Shown here: one piece after another, positions 1 to 6,246 of the stretch | Position numbering within the stretch: the first letter of the stretch is position 1 | Layout of the letters: every line of letters starts with the position of its first letter | NCBI GenBank assembly: GCA_003132865.1 | Contig: PKYZ01000251.1 | Span: 36,137-43,637, forward strand | Origin: Bryobacterales bacterium | GTDB lineage: Bacteria > Acidobacteriota > Terriglobia > Bryobacterales > Bryobacteraceae | DNA length: 7,501 bases | Direction of reading: 5' to 3' | Program-made: the position numbers and the translations under genes | The notes under the pieces: model-generated | Told to the model about the DNA's origin: nothing | Databases searched by the model: none | Seen by the model: the letters and a program-made list of their open reading frames with translations, nothing else

Positions 1-20
1 ACTGGAGTCCTGCCCCACAA
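1..20 (-). repeat. Partial hairpin repeat unit at window edge
   Basis: Bases 9-20 are the exact reverse complement of TTGTGGGGCAGG, the conserved head of the repeat at 1593-1604. Reading the minus strand, the head is followed by a stem half CAGGAC, a TCCA loop, and then GT, where the window ends. That is the beginning of the matching 3' stem half. The unit is therefore cut by the window edge, and its full length is not visible. It lies just upstream of the first gene. It is an intergenic REP-like element rather than a coding feature. Confidence 0.6.
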
Positions 21-64
21 TGAAAAATCAGATAGAATAGTCTTATAGCCCCCGCAAACTCATC

Positions 65-70
65 GGAGAA
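65..70 (+). promoter_or_regulatory. Ribosome binding site of the 5S gene
   Basis: GGAGAA lies 6 nt before the ATG at 77. This supports that ATG as the start, which also agrees with the usual start of the family: the first conserved block, ITELILRDAHQS, follows within eight residues. Confidence 0.7.
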
Positions 71-76
71 AAATCT

Positions 77-1588
77 ATGTCTGAACGAACTATCCAAATC
101 ACCGAACTTATTCTGCGCGACGCCCATCAGAGCCTGATGGCCACGCGCATGGCCCTGGAAGATCTTGTGCCGGCTTGCGAAGACCTTGATAAAGCGGGAT
201 TTTGGTCCATCGAGTGCTGGGGCGGCGCCACCTTCGACGCCTGCATTCGATTCTTGAACGAAGACCCCTGGGAGCGCTTGCGCACCTTCCGCAAACTGAT
301 GCCAAATTCGCGTCTGCAAATGCTGCTGCGCGGCCAAAACCTGCTGGGCTACCGGCACTATGAGGACGAAGTCGTGCGGCGCTTTGTGGAAAAGGCTGCC
401 GAGAACGGCATGGACGTGTTCCGCGTGTTCGACGCGCTCAACGATATCCGGAATCTGCGGACTTCGCTCAAAGCCGTGCGCTCCACCGGCAAACACGCCC
501 AGGGCACCATCTGTTACACGATCAGCCCGGAGCACACCATTCCGGCCTTCGTGACCATGGCCGAGCAGCTCGTGGATCTGGGCTGCAATTCCATCTGCAT
601 TAAGGATATGGCCGGACTACTGAAGCCCGCTCCGGCCTACGAGTTGGTGGAGGGCATCAAGACCGCCTGCGGGGAAGAAACGCTGGTGCACGTGCATACG
701 CACGCTACCACCGGCGTGACGCTGGTCAGCCTGATGAAAGCCATCGAAGCCGGCTGCGACATCGTGGATACCAGCATCAGCAGCTTGAGCCTGGGCCCCG
801 GCCACAATCCGACGGAATCCCTCATCGAGATGCTGGAAGGCACCGGCTATCGCACCGTCGTCGACCTGGAGCGCGTGCGCAAGGTGCGCGACTACTTTAA
901 TAAGGTCCGGCCGCGCTATGCCGAGTTCCTCACGGGTTTCAACGGCGTGGATACGGACATTTTCCGCAGCCAGATCCCCGGCGGCATGATCTCCAACATG
1001 GAAAGCCAGCTCAAGCAGCAGGGCGCGGGCGACAAACTGCACGAAGTGCTGGAGGAGGTGCCCAGTGTGCGGCGCGATGCGGGCTATCCGCCGCTGGTGA
1101 CGCCTTCCAGCCAGATTGTCGGCACGCAGGCTGTGTTTAACGTGTTAATGGGACGCTACAAAGTAATGACCGGCGAATTCGCCGACCTGATGCTGGGTTA
1201 TTACGGGAGTACCCTCGGCGAGAAGAACCCGGAGGTAATTAAGAAGGCTCTCCAGCACTCCAAGAAGGAGCCCATCTCCGGGCGTCCGGCGGATTTGTTG
1301 CGTCCCGAGTGGGATCAGTTGCGCGCCGATGCTCTGGCGTTGAACGGATGCAACGGCAGCGACGAAGACGTTCTGACTTACGCCATGTTCCCGGGAGTAG
1401 CGCCTAAGTTCTTCCCGGCGCGCAGCCAGGGACCGAAGAATCTGAGTAAGGAGCCGGCTAAAGCGCCCGCCAAGCCCGCCGCGAAACCGGCGTCCGCGCC
1501 GGCGCAGGGCCAACTGACGGAGCCGGTGTCGTATGTCGTGACCCTGAATGGTAAGTCGCATAACGTTACCGTGGCTCCGGCGTCGTGA
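77..1588 (+). CDS. Methylmalonyl-CoA carboxyltransferase 5S-type subunit (pyruvate/oxaloacetate carboxyltransferase)
   Basis: This 503-residue protein should transfer the carboxyl group between carboxybiotin and pyruvate/oxaloacetate in the cytoplasm. It has the DRE-TIM-type barrel of the pyruvate carboxylase/OadA carboxyltransferase family. The metal and catalytic residues are visible: D15 in LRDAHQS, K176 in IKDMAGLLKP (the lysine carbamylated in the family), and H207/H209 in HVHTHATTG. All sit at a constant offset of 8 from D23, K184, H215 and H217 of the Propionibacterium 5S subunit, as I recall that sequence. Length is also close to that protein (about 505). After the barrel and the all-helical region come an Ala/Pro/Lys linker (about 455-480) and a short beta tail (483-503). 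There is no biotinyl domain, unlike full OadA or pyruvate carboxylase. The next gene is the 12S partner, which supports transcarboxylase over a stand-alone decarboxylase. A pyruvate carboxylase B subunit is the alternative. Confidence 0.93.
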   Translation: MSERTIQITELILRDAHQSLMATRMALEDLVPACEDLDKAGFWSIECWGGATFDACIRFLNEDPWERLRTFRKLMPNSRLQMLLRGQNLLGYRHYEDEVVRRFVEKAAENGMDVFRVFDALNDIRNLRTSLKAVRSTGKHAQGTICYTISPEHTIPAFVTMAEQLVDLGCNSICIKDMAGLLKPAPAYELVEGIKTACGEETLVHVHTHATTGVTLVSLMKAIEAGCDIVDTSISSLSLGPGHNPTESLIEMLEGTGYRTVVDLERVRKVRDYFNKVRPRYAEFLTGFNGVDTDIFRSQIPGGMISNMESQLKQQGAGDKLHEVLEEVPSVRRDAGYPPLVTPSSQIVGTQAVFNVLMGRYKVMTGEFADLMLGYYGSTLGEKNPEVIKKALQHSKKEPISGRPADLLRPEWDQLRADALALNGCNGSDEDVLTYAMFPGVAPKFFPARSQGPKNLSKEPAKAPAKPAAKPASAPAQGQLTEPVSYVVTLNGKSHNVTVAPAS

Positions 1589-1593
1589 GGAAT

Positions 1594-1635
1594 TGTGGGG
1601 CAGGCCCTTGGCCTGCGGCGGGCTCCCAGCCCGCC
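1594..1635 (+). repeat. Two-hairpin repeat unit, left copy
   Basis: This 42-nt unit follows the 5S stop codon by 5 nt. It has a TGTGGG head and two adjacent perfect hairpins. Hairpin A is a 7-bp stem (1600-1606 with 1610-1616, loop CTT). Hairpin B is an 8-bp stem (1617-1624 with 1628-1635, loop CCC). It is repeated in inverted orientation at 1681-1722 with 37 of 42 positions identical. No T-run follows, so it is not a typical intrinsic terminator. A REP/BIME-like dispersed element is the best description. Confidence 0.85.
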
Positions 1636-1680
1636 AGAGCTGCGCCACATAGCAGAAGGCGGCAAACTGGCGCCGAAAGG

Positions 1681-1722
1681 GGCGGCCTGAGAGGCCGCCG
1701 CAGGCTGAGGGCCTGCCCCACA
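1681..1722 (-). repeat. Two-hairpin repeat unit, right (inverted) copy
   Basis: This is the reverse-orientation partner of the unit at 1594-1635. On the plus strand hairpin B comes first (1681-1688 with 1692-1699, loop GAG), then hairpin A (1700-1706 with 1710-1716, loop GAG, one G-T/G-U closing pair). Bases 1708-1722 are an exact 15-nt inverted match to 1594-1608. The two copies could therefore also fold as one long stem around the 45-nt centre, 1636-1680. The unit ends 3 nt before the GGAGG of the 12S gene. Confidence 0.85.
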
Positions 1723-1725
1723 TTT

Positions 1726-1730
1726 GGAGG
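1726..1730 (+). promoter_or_regulatory. Ribosome binding site deciding the 12S start
   Basis: GGAGG abuts an ATG at 1731 with no spacing, but stands 6 nt before a second in-frame ATG at 1737. The second spacing is normal for initiation and the first is not, so translation most likely starts at 1737, giving 525 residues instead of 527. Confidence 0.75.
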
Positions 1731-1736
1731 ATGAAT

Positions 1737-3314
1737 ATGCCAGTCGCTGAACAAATCAATATGGGTATTGAAGCTAAGATTCACGACTTAGACGAGAAAC
1801 GCGCCCGCCTGATGGAAGGTGGCGGTAAGGAACGCATCGAGAAGCAGCACCAGGCTGGCAAACTTACTGCCCGCGAACGCATCGACCGGCTGGTCGACGG
1901 CGCCAGCTTCCAGGAAATCGGCCTGTTTGCGCGGCATCACGCCACACTGTTCGGCATGGCGGACAAGGAATTGCCGGCCGATGGTGTTGTCACCGGCGCC
2001 GCCACGGTGGATGGCCGCCTCATCCACCTGGCCAGCCAGGACTTTACCGTAGGTGGCGGCGCGGCCGGCGAAGTCCATAGCGAAAAGGTCGCCGAGATGA
2101 TGCGCTACTCGCTCAAGACCGGCTCGCCGTTCGTCTTCATCAACGACTCGGGCGGTGCGCGCGTGCAGGAAGGCATCAACAGCCTGGCGGGCTATGGGCG
2201 CGTATTCTACATGAACGTGATGCTCTCCGGCGTGGTGCCCCAGGTGTCTTTGATTTGCGGCCCGTGCGCCGGCGGCGCGGCTTACAGTCCCGCGCTCACG
2301 GACTTCATCATCCAGACCAAGGGCGCGCAGATGTTTATTACCGGGCCGTCGGTGATCAAACAAGTTACCGGCGAAGTAGTCACACCTGAAGAACTGGGCG
2401 GTCCGGCGGCCCAGATGACGTACTCTGGCGTGGTGCACTTCATCGCTGAGAACGATGAGGAGGCAGCCTTCATTTGCCGCCGCCTGCTCAGTTTCTTGCC
2501 CTCGAACAATCTGGAAGATCCGCCGCGGCTGGCGTACGACGGGCCACTCGACCCCGATCCCAGCCTCAACACCCTGGTGCCCGATGAGGGCAAGGTGGCA
2601 TACGACATGCGCTCCGTGATCGCGGCGCTGCTCGACCAAAGCGATTTTCTGGAAGTGCAGTTGAGCTTTGCGCAGAACATCCTGGTGGGCTTCGGCCGTA
2701 TCGCGGGCCGCACGGTGGGAGTGATCGCGAACCAGCCTTCCGTGATGGCGGGCGCGCTGGATATCAATGCGTCGGACAAGGCTGCGCGGTTCATACGTTT
2801 CTGCAACGCCTTCAACATTCCTCTGCTGACCCTGGTGGACGTGCCCGGCTTCATGCCTGGCGTGCAGCAGGAGTATGGCGGCATCATCCGGCATGGCGCG
2901 AAGCTGCTGTTTGCATACTCGGCCGCCACCGTGCCCAAGGTGACCGTGATCGTGCGCAAGGCCTACGGCGGCGCGTACCTGGCGATGTGCGGCAAGGACC
3001 TGGGCGCGGATCGGGTGGTCGCGTGGCCCACCGCGGAAATCGCCGTCATGGGCGCGGAAGGCGCAGTCGAAGTGGTTTTCCGGAGAGAGATCAACGAAGG
3101 CATCGACAAGAACGCTAAGAAGGAGCGCCGCAAAGAATTGATCGACCTGTACCGCAACACGTTTTCAAATCCATACGTGGCCGGCGGGGCGCGGCTGGTG
3201 GATGACATTATCGAGCCGGCGCAGACGCGCCGTTATTTGGCTATGGCGCTGGAAGCTTTGCAAACCAAGCGCGAGTTGCGTCCGGCCAAGAAGCACGGCC
3301 TGATGCCGCTGTAA
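1737..3314 (+). CDS. mmdA: Methylmalonyl-CoA carboxyltransferase 12S-type subunit (acyl-CoA carboxyltransferase)
   Basis: This 525-residue protein should move the carboxyl group between (S)-methylmalonyl-CoA/propionyl-CoA and biotin. It has the two crotonase-like halves of the AccD/PccB family. The first carries the oxyanion-hole segment GPCAGGAAYSPALTDF (from residue 175). The second carries RKAYGGAYLAMC (from residue 407). It also contains DSGGARVQEGI, the ANQPSVMAGALDINASDKAARF block, and the C-terminal RPAKKHG. Its length is very near the Propionibacterium 12S subunit (about 524). The family also includes propionyl-CoA carboxylase beta and the sodium-pump methylmalonyl-CoA decarboxylase alpha, which cannot be separated by motifs alone. 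The neighbouring 5S subunit and separate biotin carrier, with no biotin carboxylase in view, favour transcarboxylase. In the known complex 12S forms the hexameric core. The start at 1737 is chosen from the GGAGG spacing. Confidence 0.93.
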   Translation: MPVAEQINMGIEAKIHDLDEKRARLMEGGGKERIEKQHQAGKLTARERIDRLVDGASFQEIGLFARHHATLFGMADKELPADGVVTGAATVDGRLIHLASQDFTVGGGAAGEVHSEKVAEMMRYSLKTGSPFVFINDSGGARVQEGINSLAGYGRVFYMNVMLSGVVPQVSLICGPCAGGAAYSPALTDFIIQTKGAQMFITGPSVIKQVTGEVVTPEELGGPAAQMTYSGVVHFIAENDEEAAFICRRLLSFLPSNNLEDPPRLAYDGPLDPDPSLNTLVPDEGKVAYDMRSVIAALLDQSDFLEVQLSFAQNILVGFGRIAGRTVGVIANQPSVMAGALDINASDKAARFIRFCNAFNIPLLTLVDVPGFMPGVQQEYGGIIRHGAKLLFAYSAATVPKVTVIVRKAYGGAYLAMCGKDLGADRVVAWPTAEIAVMGAEGAVEVVFRREINEGIDKNAKKERRKELIDLYRNTFSNPYVAGGARLVDDIIEPAQTRRYLAMALEALQTKRELRPAKKHGLMPL

Positions 3315-3315
3315 C

Positions 3316-3343
3316 TTGTGGGACAGGCCTCCCGGCCTGTCGC
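3316..3343 (+). repeat. Half repeat unit with single hairpin
   Basis: TTGTGGGACAGG at 3316-3327 matches the head of the repeat at 1593-1604 with one change. It forms an 8-bp perfect hairpin (3322-3329 with 3334-3341, loop TCCC). Only hairpin A is present; hairpin B is missing. Relative to the 1594 copy, the pair G1600-C1616 has become A3323-T3340, a compensatory change. It starts 1 nt after the 12S stop codon, and no T-run follows. Confidence 0.75.
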
Positions 3344-3355
3344 TTGCGGTCTTGT

Positions 3356-3363
3356 AAGGAAGG
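3356..3363 (+). promoter_or_regulatory. Ribosome binding site of the small membrane protein gene
   Basis: AAGGAAGG stands 7 nt before the ATG at 3371. It selects this ATG over a possible TTG start at 3344. That TTG directly follows the repeat hairpin and has no Shine-Dalgarno sequence. Starting at 3371 also puts the hydrophobic helix at the very N-terminus. Confidence 0.75.
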
Positions 3364-3370
3364 CAGATTC

Positions 3371-3751
3371 ATGGGTTTATTACTCTTGCCGCTGGGAATT
3401 TTGGCGGGTTGGTTAGCGGGCGCAGCCACGTCGCGCCGGATGGTGCGGCGTGAGGTGCGGCGTCTGGAATCGCTGATCGAGAGCAAGAACGGGAACGCCG
3501 CTCCGGCGCCCGAACCCGCTCCGGCGTTGAGGGCGGCGCCCGCGCCCAAACCTCCGGAACCGGAGCAATTGGAAGAAGTCGCTCCCGAAACGATCATGAT
3601 CCTAACCGCCGCCGTCGCCGCATTCCTGGGGAAACGGGCGCGTATCCGCGGCGCGCGGCTGGTACGCACCGCGCCATCCAACGCATGGGCGCAACAGGGC
3701 CGCGTATTTGTTCAGGCGTCGCATAATCTGGGGGTAATACACGGGCGATGA
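3371..3751 (+). CDS. Small membrane-anchored OadG/MmdD-like subunit
   Basis: This 126-residue protein has three visible parts. Residues 2-19 are a single hydrophobic segment (GLLLLPLGILAGWLAGAA), followed at once by a basic stretch (SRRMVRREVRR), which predicts the C-terminus in the cytoplasm. Residues 42-67 are an Ala/Pro linker. Residues 69-120 are a compact conserved-looking domain with TAAVAAFLGKRARIRGARLV, then W106 and GR at 110-111. This plan of one membrane helix, flexible linker and a short domain ending in W...GR is like the gamma/delta small subunits of oxaloacetate and methylmalonyl-CoA decarboxylases (OadG, MmdD), which help assemble the complex. The gene sits between the 12S and biotin-carrier genes and overlaps the latter by ATGA, as expected for a subunit. 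The exact family is from memory. Function as anchor or assembly factor is inferred. Confidence 0.7.
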   Translation: MGLLLLPLGILAGWLAGAATSRRMVRREVRRLESLIESKNGNAAPAPEPAPALRAAPAPKPPEPEQLEEVAPETIMILTAAVAAFLGKRARIRGARLVRTAPSNAWAQQGRVFVQASHNLGVIHGR

Positions 3752-4137
3752 AGCTGCGAATCACACTTGACCAAAAAACTTACGAAGTGGACGTCGAGGT
3801 AGCCGAAGACGATCGCGCGCCGGCCAACGCGGCGCACGCCTACATCCCGGCGGCGCCCACCGCGCTGCCATCCGGACCTCCACCTCCGCGGCCGGCCGCC
3901 GCGCCGGACAGCAATGTGGCGGAAGATAAGGTTTGCCGCAGCCCTGTGGCGGGCATCGTCGTGCGCGTGAATGCCCAACCCGGCCAGCAGATCCAGGCCA
4001 ACGATCCGGTGCTGGTGCTGGAGGCCATGAAGATGGAGACCAACATCACCTCGCCGGTGGCCGGCAAGGTCAAAGCCATCAATGCCAACGTGGGCGACGG
4101 CGTGCAGGTCGGGCAGGTCCTGGTCGAATTCGAATAG
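3748..4137 (+). CDS. mmdC: Biotin carboxyl carrier subunit (1.3S-type)
   Basis: This 129-residue protein carries the biotin that shuttles CO2 between the 12S and 5S active sites. The N-terminus (1-19, MKLRITLDQKTYEVDVEVA) is a short beta segment like the one by which the Propionibacterium 1.3S subunit binds its partners. Residues about 24-57 are an Ala/Pro linker. Residues 60-129 are the biotinyl domain with the motif EAMKM, where K95 is the biotinylated lysine. K95 lies 34 residues from the C-terminus, the same distance as K89 in the 123-residue Propionibacterium protein. The start codon overlaps the stop of the previous gene (ATGA, 3748-3751), indicating translational coupling. A biotin protein ligase must act on it but is not in the window. 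It could also serve as carrier for an acyl-CoA carboxylase if a biotin carboxylase exists elsewhere. Confidence 0.93.
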   Translation: MKLRITLDQKTYEVDVEVAEDDRAPANAAHAYIPAAPTALPSGPPPPRPAAAPDSNVAEDKVCRSPVAGIVVRVNAQPGQQIQANDPVLVLEAMKMETNITSPVAGKVKAINANVGDGVQVGQVLVEFE

Positions 4138-4139
4138 TT

Positions 4140-4589
4140 ATGAGTGAAGATCTATCTAATGTTCCTGGTTTTCAGTTCGTGGACCACGTGGCCATCGCGG
4201 TGCGCCAAGGCGAACTGGATGCGCAGGTGAAGACGTATGGGCTGCTCGGCTTCCGGGAGATCCATCGCGAGGAAGTCTACGGCGGCGACCAGGTGCGCGA
4301 GGCGCTGCTGCGTGTCGGGGACGGCCCCAACCTCGTGCAATTGCTGGAGCCGCTGAGCCCCGATTCGCCGGTGCAGAAGCTGATCGACAAGAACGGCGGA
4401 CGCGGCGGTCTGGCCCACGTGGCATTTCGCGTCCGCAACGCCCAAATCGCGTTTCAATATATGAAGGAGGCCGGTTTCCAGTTGATCGACAAAGCGCCGC
4501 GCCCCGGATCGCGCGGCACCACCGTGTTTTTCGTGCATCCGAAATCGCTGGGCGTGTTGATCGAGATCGTGCAGGACCCCGCCGCATGA
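4140..4589 (+). CDS. mce: Methylmalonyl-CoA epimerase
   Basis: This 149-residue enzyme of the vicinal-oxygen-chelate (glyoxalase I-like) superfamily interconverts (S)- and (R)-methylmalonyl-CoA, linking the carboxyltransferase, which uses S, with the mutase, which uses R. All four metal ligands of the family are visible: H16 (VDHVAIAV), Q67 (LVQLLEP), H93 (LAHVAFRV) and E142 (VLIEIVQ). They correspond to H12, Q65, H91 and E141 of the Propionibacterium enzyme, with an N-terminal extension of about four residues. The ATG at 4140 begins 2 nt after the biotin-carrier stop codon. There is no clear Shine-Dalgarno sequence, so translation probably depends on ribosomes finishing the upstream gene. 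Longer in-frame starts upstream would overlap the carrier gene and are not supported. The stop overlaps the next start (ATGA). Confidence 0.93.
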   Translation: MSEDLSNVPGFQFVDHVAIAVRQGELDAQVKTYGLLGFREIHREEVYGGDQVREALLRVGDGPNLVQLLEPLSPDSPVQKLIDKNGGRGGLAHVAFRVRNAQIAFQYMKEAGFQLIDKAPRPGSRGTTVFFVHPKSLGVLIEIVQDPAA

Positions 4590-6244
4590 CTGAGAATCTA
4601 ACGTTAGCGGAGTTTCCGCCGGTTTCGACCGAGCAGTGGGACGAGGTGGTGCGCAGGGACCTAAAAGGCGCCGCTCCCAAGACCCAGCTCTACTATCGGG
4701 CGGAAGATTTGCGCGGGCTGGAATATTTGGATTCCGCGCCGGGCGAGTTTCCCTATACCCGCGGCACGCGCGGCAACAATGCGTGGCGCATCCGGGCGGT
4801 GGTTCACGATGCCCCAGCCGCACGCGCCGCGCTGGATGCGGGCGCGGATGAGATTTGCTTCGTGGTTGGCGAACAGAATATCGACGAGGTTTTGGAAACG
4901 CTCCCCCGCTCAGGCGTTCACTTCGAAGCCGGCGAGCGGGCGGCCGAAGTGCTCGAAGCGCTGGCCCGGCGGCCGGTCGCTAGTGGGTCCGTCGACTATG
5001 AGCCACTGGCGGACCTTGACCGCGCCGCCAAGCTCATCCGCGCGGCCCGCACGCCGCAGTTTCGCCCCGTCACCATCCGCGCCCACCGCTTCTCCGAAGC
5101 CGGCTCTACCACCGTCCAGGAACTCGGATTCGCGCTTGCCGAAGGAGTCGAGATCGTCTCGAAGCTCACGGATCGCGGACTGACGCCGGACGAAGCGGCG
5201 CAAGCCCTGGCGTTTTCGTTCGCCATCGGATCCAACTACTTCCTCGAAATCGCCAAGCTGCGCGCCGCTCGCACGGTGTGGGCCCGCGCTGTGGCCAGCT
5301 TCCAGCCCGCCCATGCCGATGCCGCCAAGATGACCATCTACGCGCGCACCTCGCACTGGACGAAAACCATCTACGACCCACACTTGAACCTGCTGCGCTC
5401 CACCACCGAAGCCATGGCCGCGGCTGTCGGCGGCGCGGATTCGCTGCAAGTGGAAGCCTTCGACGAAGCCTATCGCGCGCCGGACGAGTCCGCGAGCCGC
5501 TTGGCGCGCAACACCCAATTGATCCTGAAGCAGGAAGCCTGGCTGGATCGCTCCGTGGATCCGGCGGGCGGCTCGTATTACCTGGAAGTCCTCACCGATT
5601 CCCTCGCCCGCGAAGCCTGGAAGCTGTTTCAGCAAATCGAAGCGGCGGGCGGGTTCCTGAAATATTCCGAATCCGGCGCGCTGGAGCGCGACATCGCCAA
5701 ATCGCGCGCGGACCGCGAGGCGGCCGTCGGCGCGCGCCGGACGGCCATTGTGGGGACGAACCAGTATCCCAATCTTCAGGAGCGCATGCTGCCCAAGATC
5801 CAGCGCCAGGATTCCGCGCCGCGCGCCGCGCGCATCTTCGAAGAGATCCGCCTGCGCACCGAGCGGTATGCCGCCCGCACTGGCCACACGCCGCGGTTCC
5901 TGCTGCTCGAAGCCGGCGATTTGAAGATGCGCAAAGCCCGCTCCGGCTTCATCACGAACTTCTTCGGCTGCGCGGGATTCGAAATTCAAATCGCCGATGC
6001 GCTCACCGGCGATCCGGACGCGGTGGTGCTGTGCAGCGCTGATCCCGAGTACGCCGCCCTCGCGCCGCGCCTGATTCGGCAACTGCGCGATGCCGGCAAA
6101 GCCACGCCGGTGATTGTGGCCGGCAATCCCGCCGAATCCATCGAGCAATTGAAGCAGGCCGGCGTCGCGGATTTCGTGCACGTTCGCAGCAATGCGGCCG
6201 AAGTCCTGCGCGCCTGGCAGGAGCGCCTGGGGGTGAGAGACTAG
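4586..6244 (+). CDS. mutA: Methylmalonyl-CoA mutase small (beta) subunit, non-catalytic
   Basis: This 552-residue protein is a homologue of the catalytic mutase subunit that stabilises the heterodimer. It begins with the usual small-subunit N-terminus ([23 protein letters not shown]), then a [12 protein letters not shown] segment. A TIM barrel with [27 protein letters not shown] follows, and a C-terminal Rossmann-like region starts near residue 436. The cobalamin-binding signature DxHxxG of the large subunit is lost here. The aligned positions are L446, M448 and A451 in [13 protein letters not shown], so the protein should not bind B12. It is shorter than the Propionibacterium small subunit (about 638 as I recall), without an obvious break. 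The start overlaps the epimerase stop by ATGA, with AGGA at 4573-4576 nine nt upstream. The catalytic subunit follows after 2 nt. Confidence 0.92.
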   Translation: MTENLTLAEFPPVSTEQWDEVVRRDLKGAAPKTQLYYRAEDLRGLEYLDSAPGEFPYTRGTRGNNAWRIRAVVHDAPAARAALDAGADEICFVVGEQNIDEVLETLPRSGVHFEAGERAAEVLEALARRPVASGSVDYEPLADLDRAAKLIRAARTPQFRPVTIRAHRFSEAGSTTVQELGFALAEGVEIVSKLTDRGLTPDEAAQALAFSFAIGSNYFLEIAKLRAARTVWARAVASFQPAHADAAKMTIYARTSHWTKTIYDPHLNLLRSTTEAMAAAVGGADSLQVEAFDEAYRAPDESASRLARNTQLILKQEAWLDRSVDPAGGSYYLEVLTDSLAREAWKLFQQIEAAGGFLKYSESGALERDIAKSRADREAAVGARRTAIVGTNQYPNLQERMLPKIQRQDSAPRAARIFEEIRLRTERYAARTGHTPRFLLLEAGDLKMRKARSGFITNFFGCAGFEIQIADALTGDPDAVVLCSADPEYAALAPRLIRQLRDAGKATPVIVAGNPAESIEQLKQAGVADFVHVRSNAAEVLRAWQERLGVRD

Positions 6245-6246
6245 CC

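Noticed and set aside
33..48. Sigma-70 -10 box (TAGAAT at 33-38 or TTATAG nearby)
   Set aside because: No convincing -35 hexamer is found at the right distance; the expected place is occupied by the repeat end. The AT-rich leader makes chance matches likely, so no promoter is called.
1..76. Cobalamin riboswitch upstream of a B12-dependent pathway
   Set aside because: Only 76 nt are visible before the first gene, and no B12-box-like sequence or riboswitch architecture can be recognised in them.
1594..1722. Intrinsic terminator between the 5S and 12S genes
   Set aside because: Stems are strong but no T-run follows either hairpin set, and the same element occurs in other spacers and in both orientations. 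A repeat element explains it better.
1788..2894. Minus-strand open frame (368 codons) opposite the 12S gene
   Set aside because: It is a shadow of a highly conserved coding region, with no ribosome site or recognisable domain seen.
3322..3341. Intrinsic terminator after the 12S gene
   Set aside because: The 8-bp GC-rich hairpin is followed by CGCTTGCGG-like sequence, not by a T-run. The downstream genes clearly belong to the same cluster.
3344..3370. TTG at 3344 as start of the small membrane protein
   Set aside because: It has no Shine-Dalgarno sequence and directly follows the repeat stem. ATG at 3371 has AAGGAAGG at the proper distance and begins with the membrane helix.
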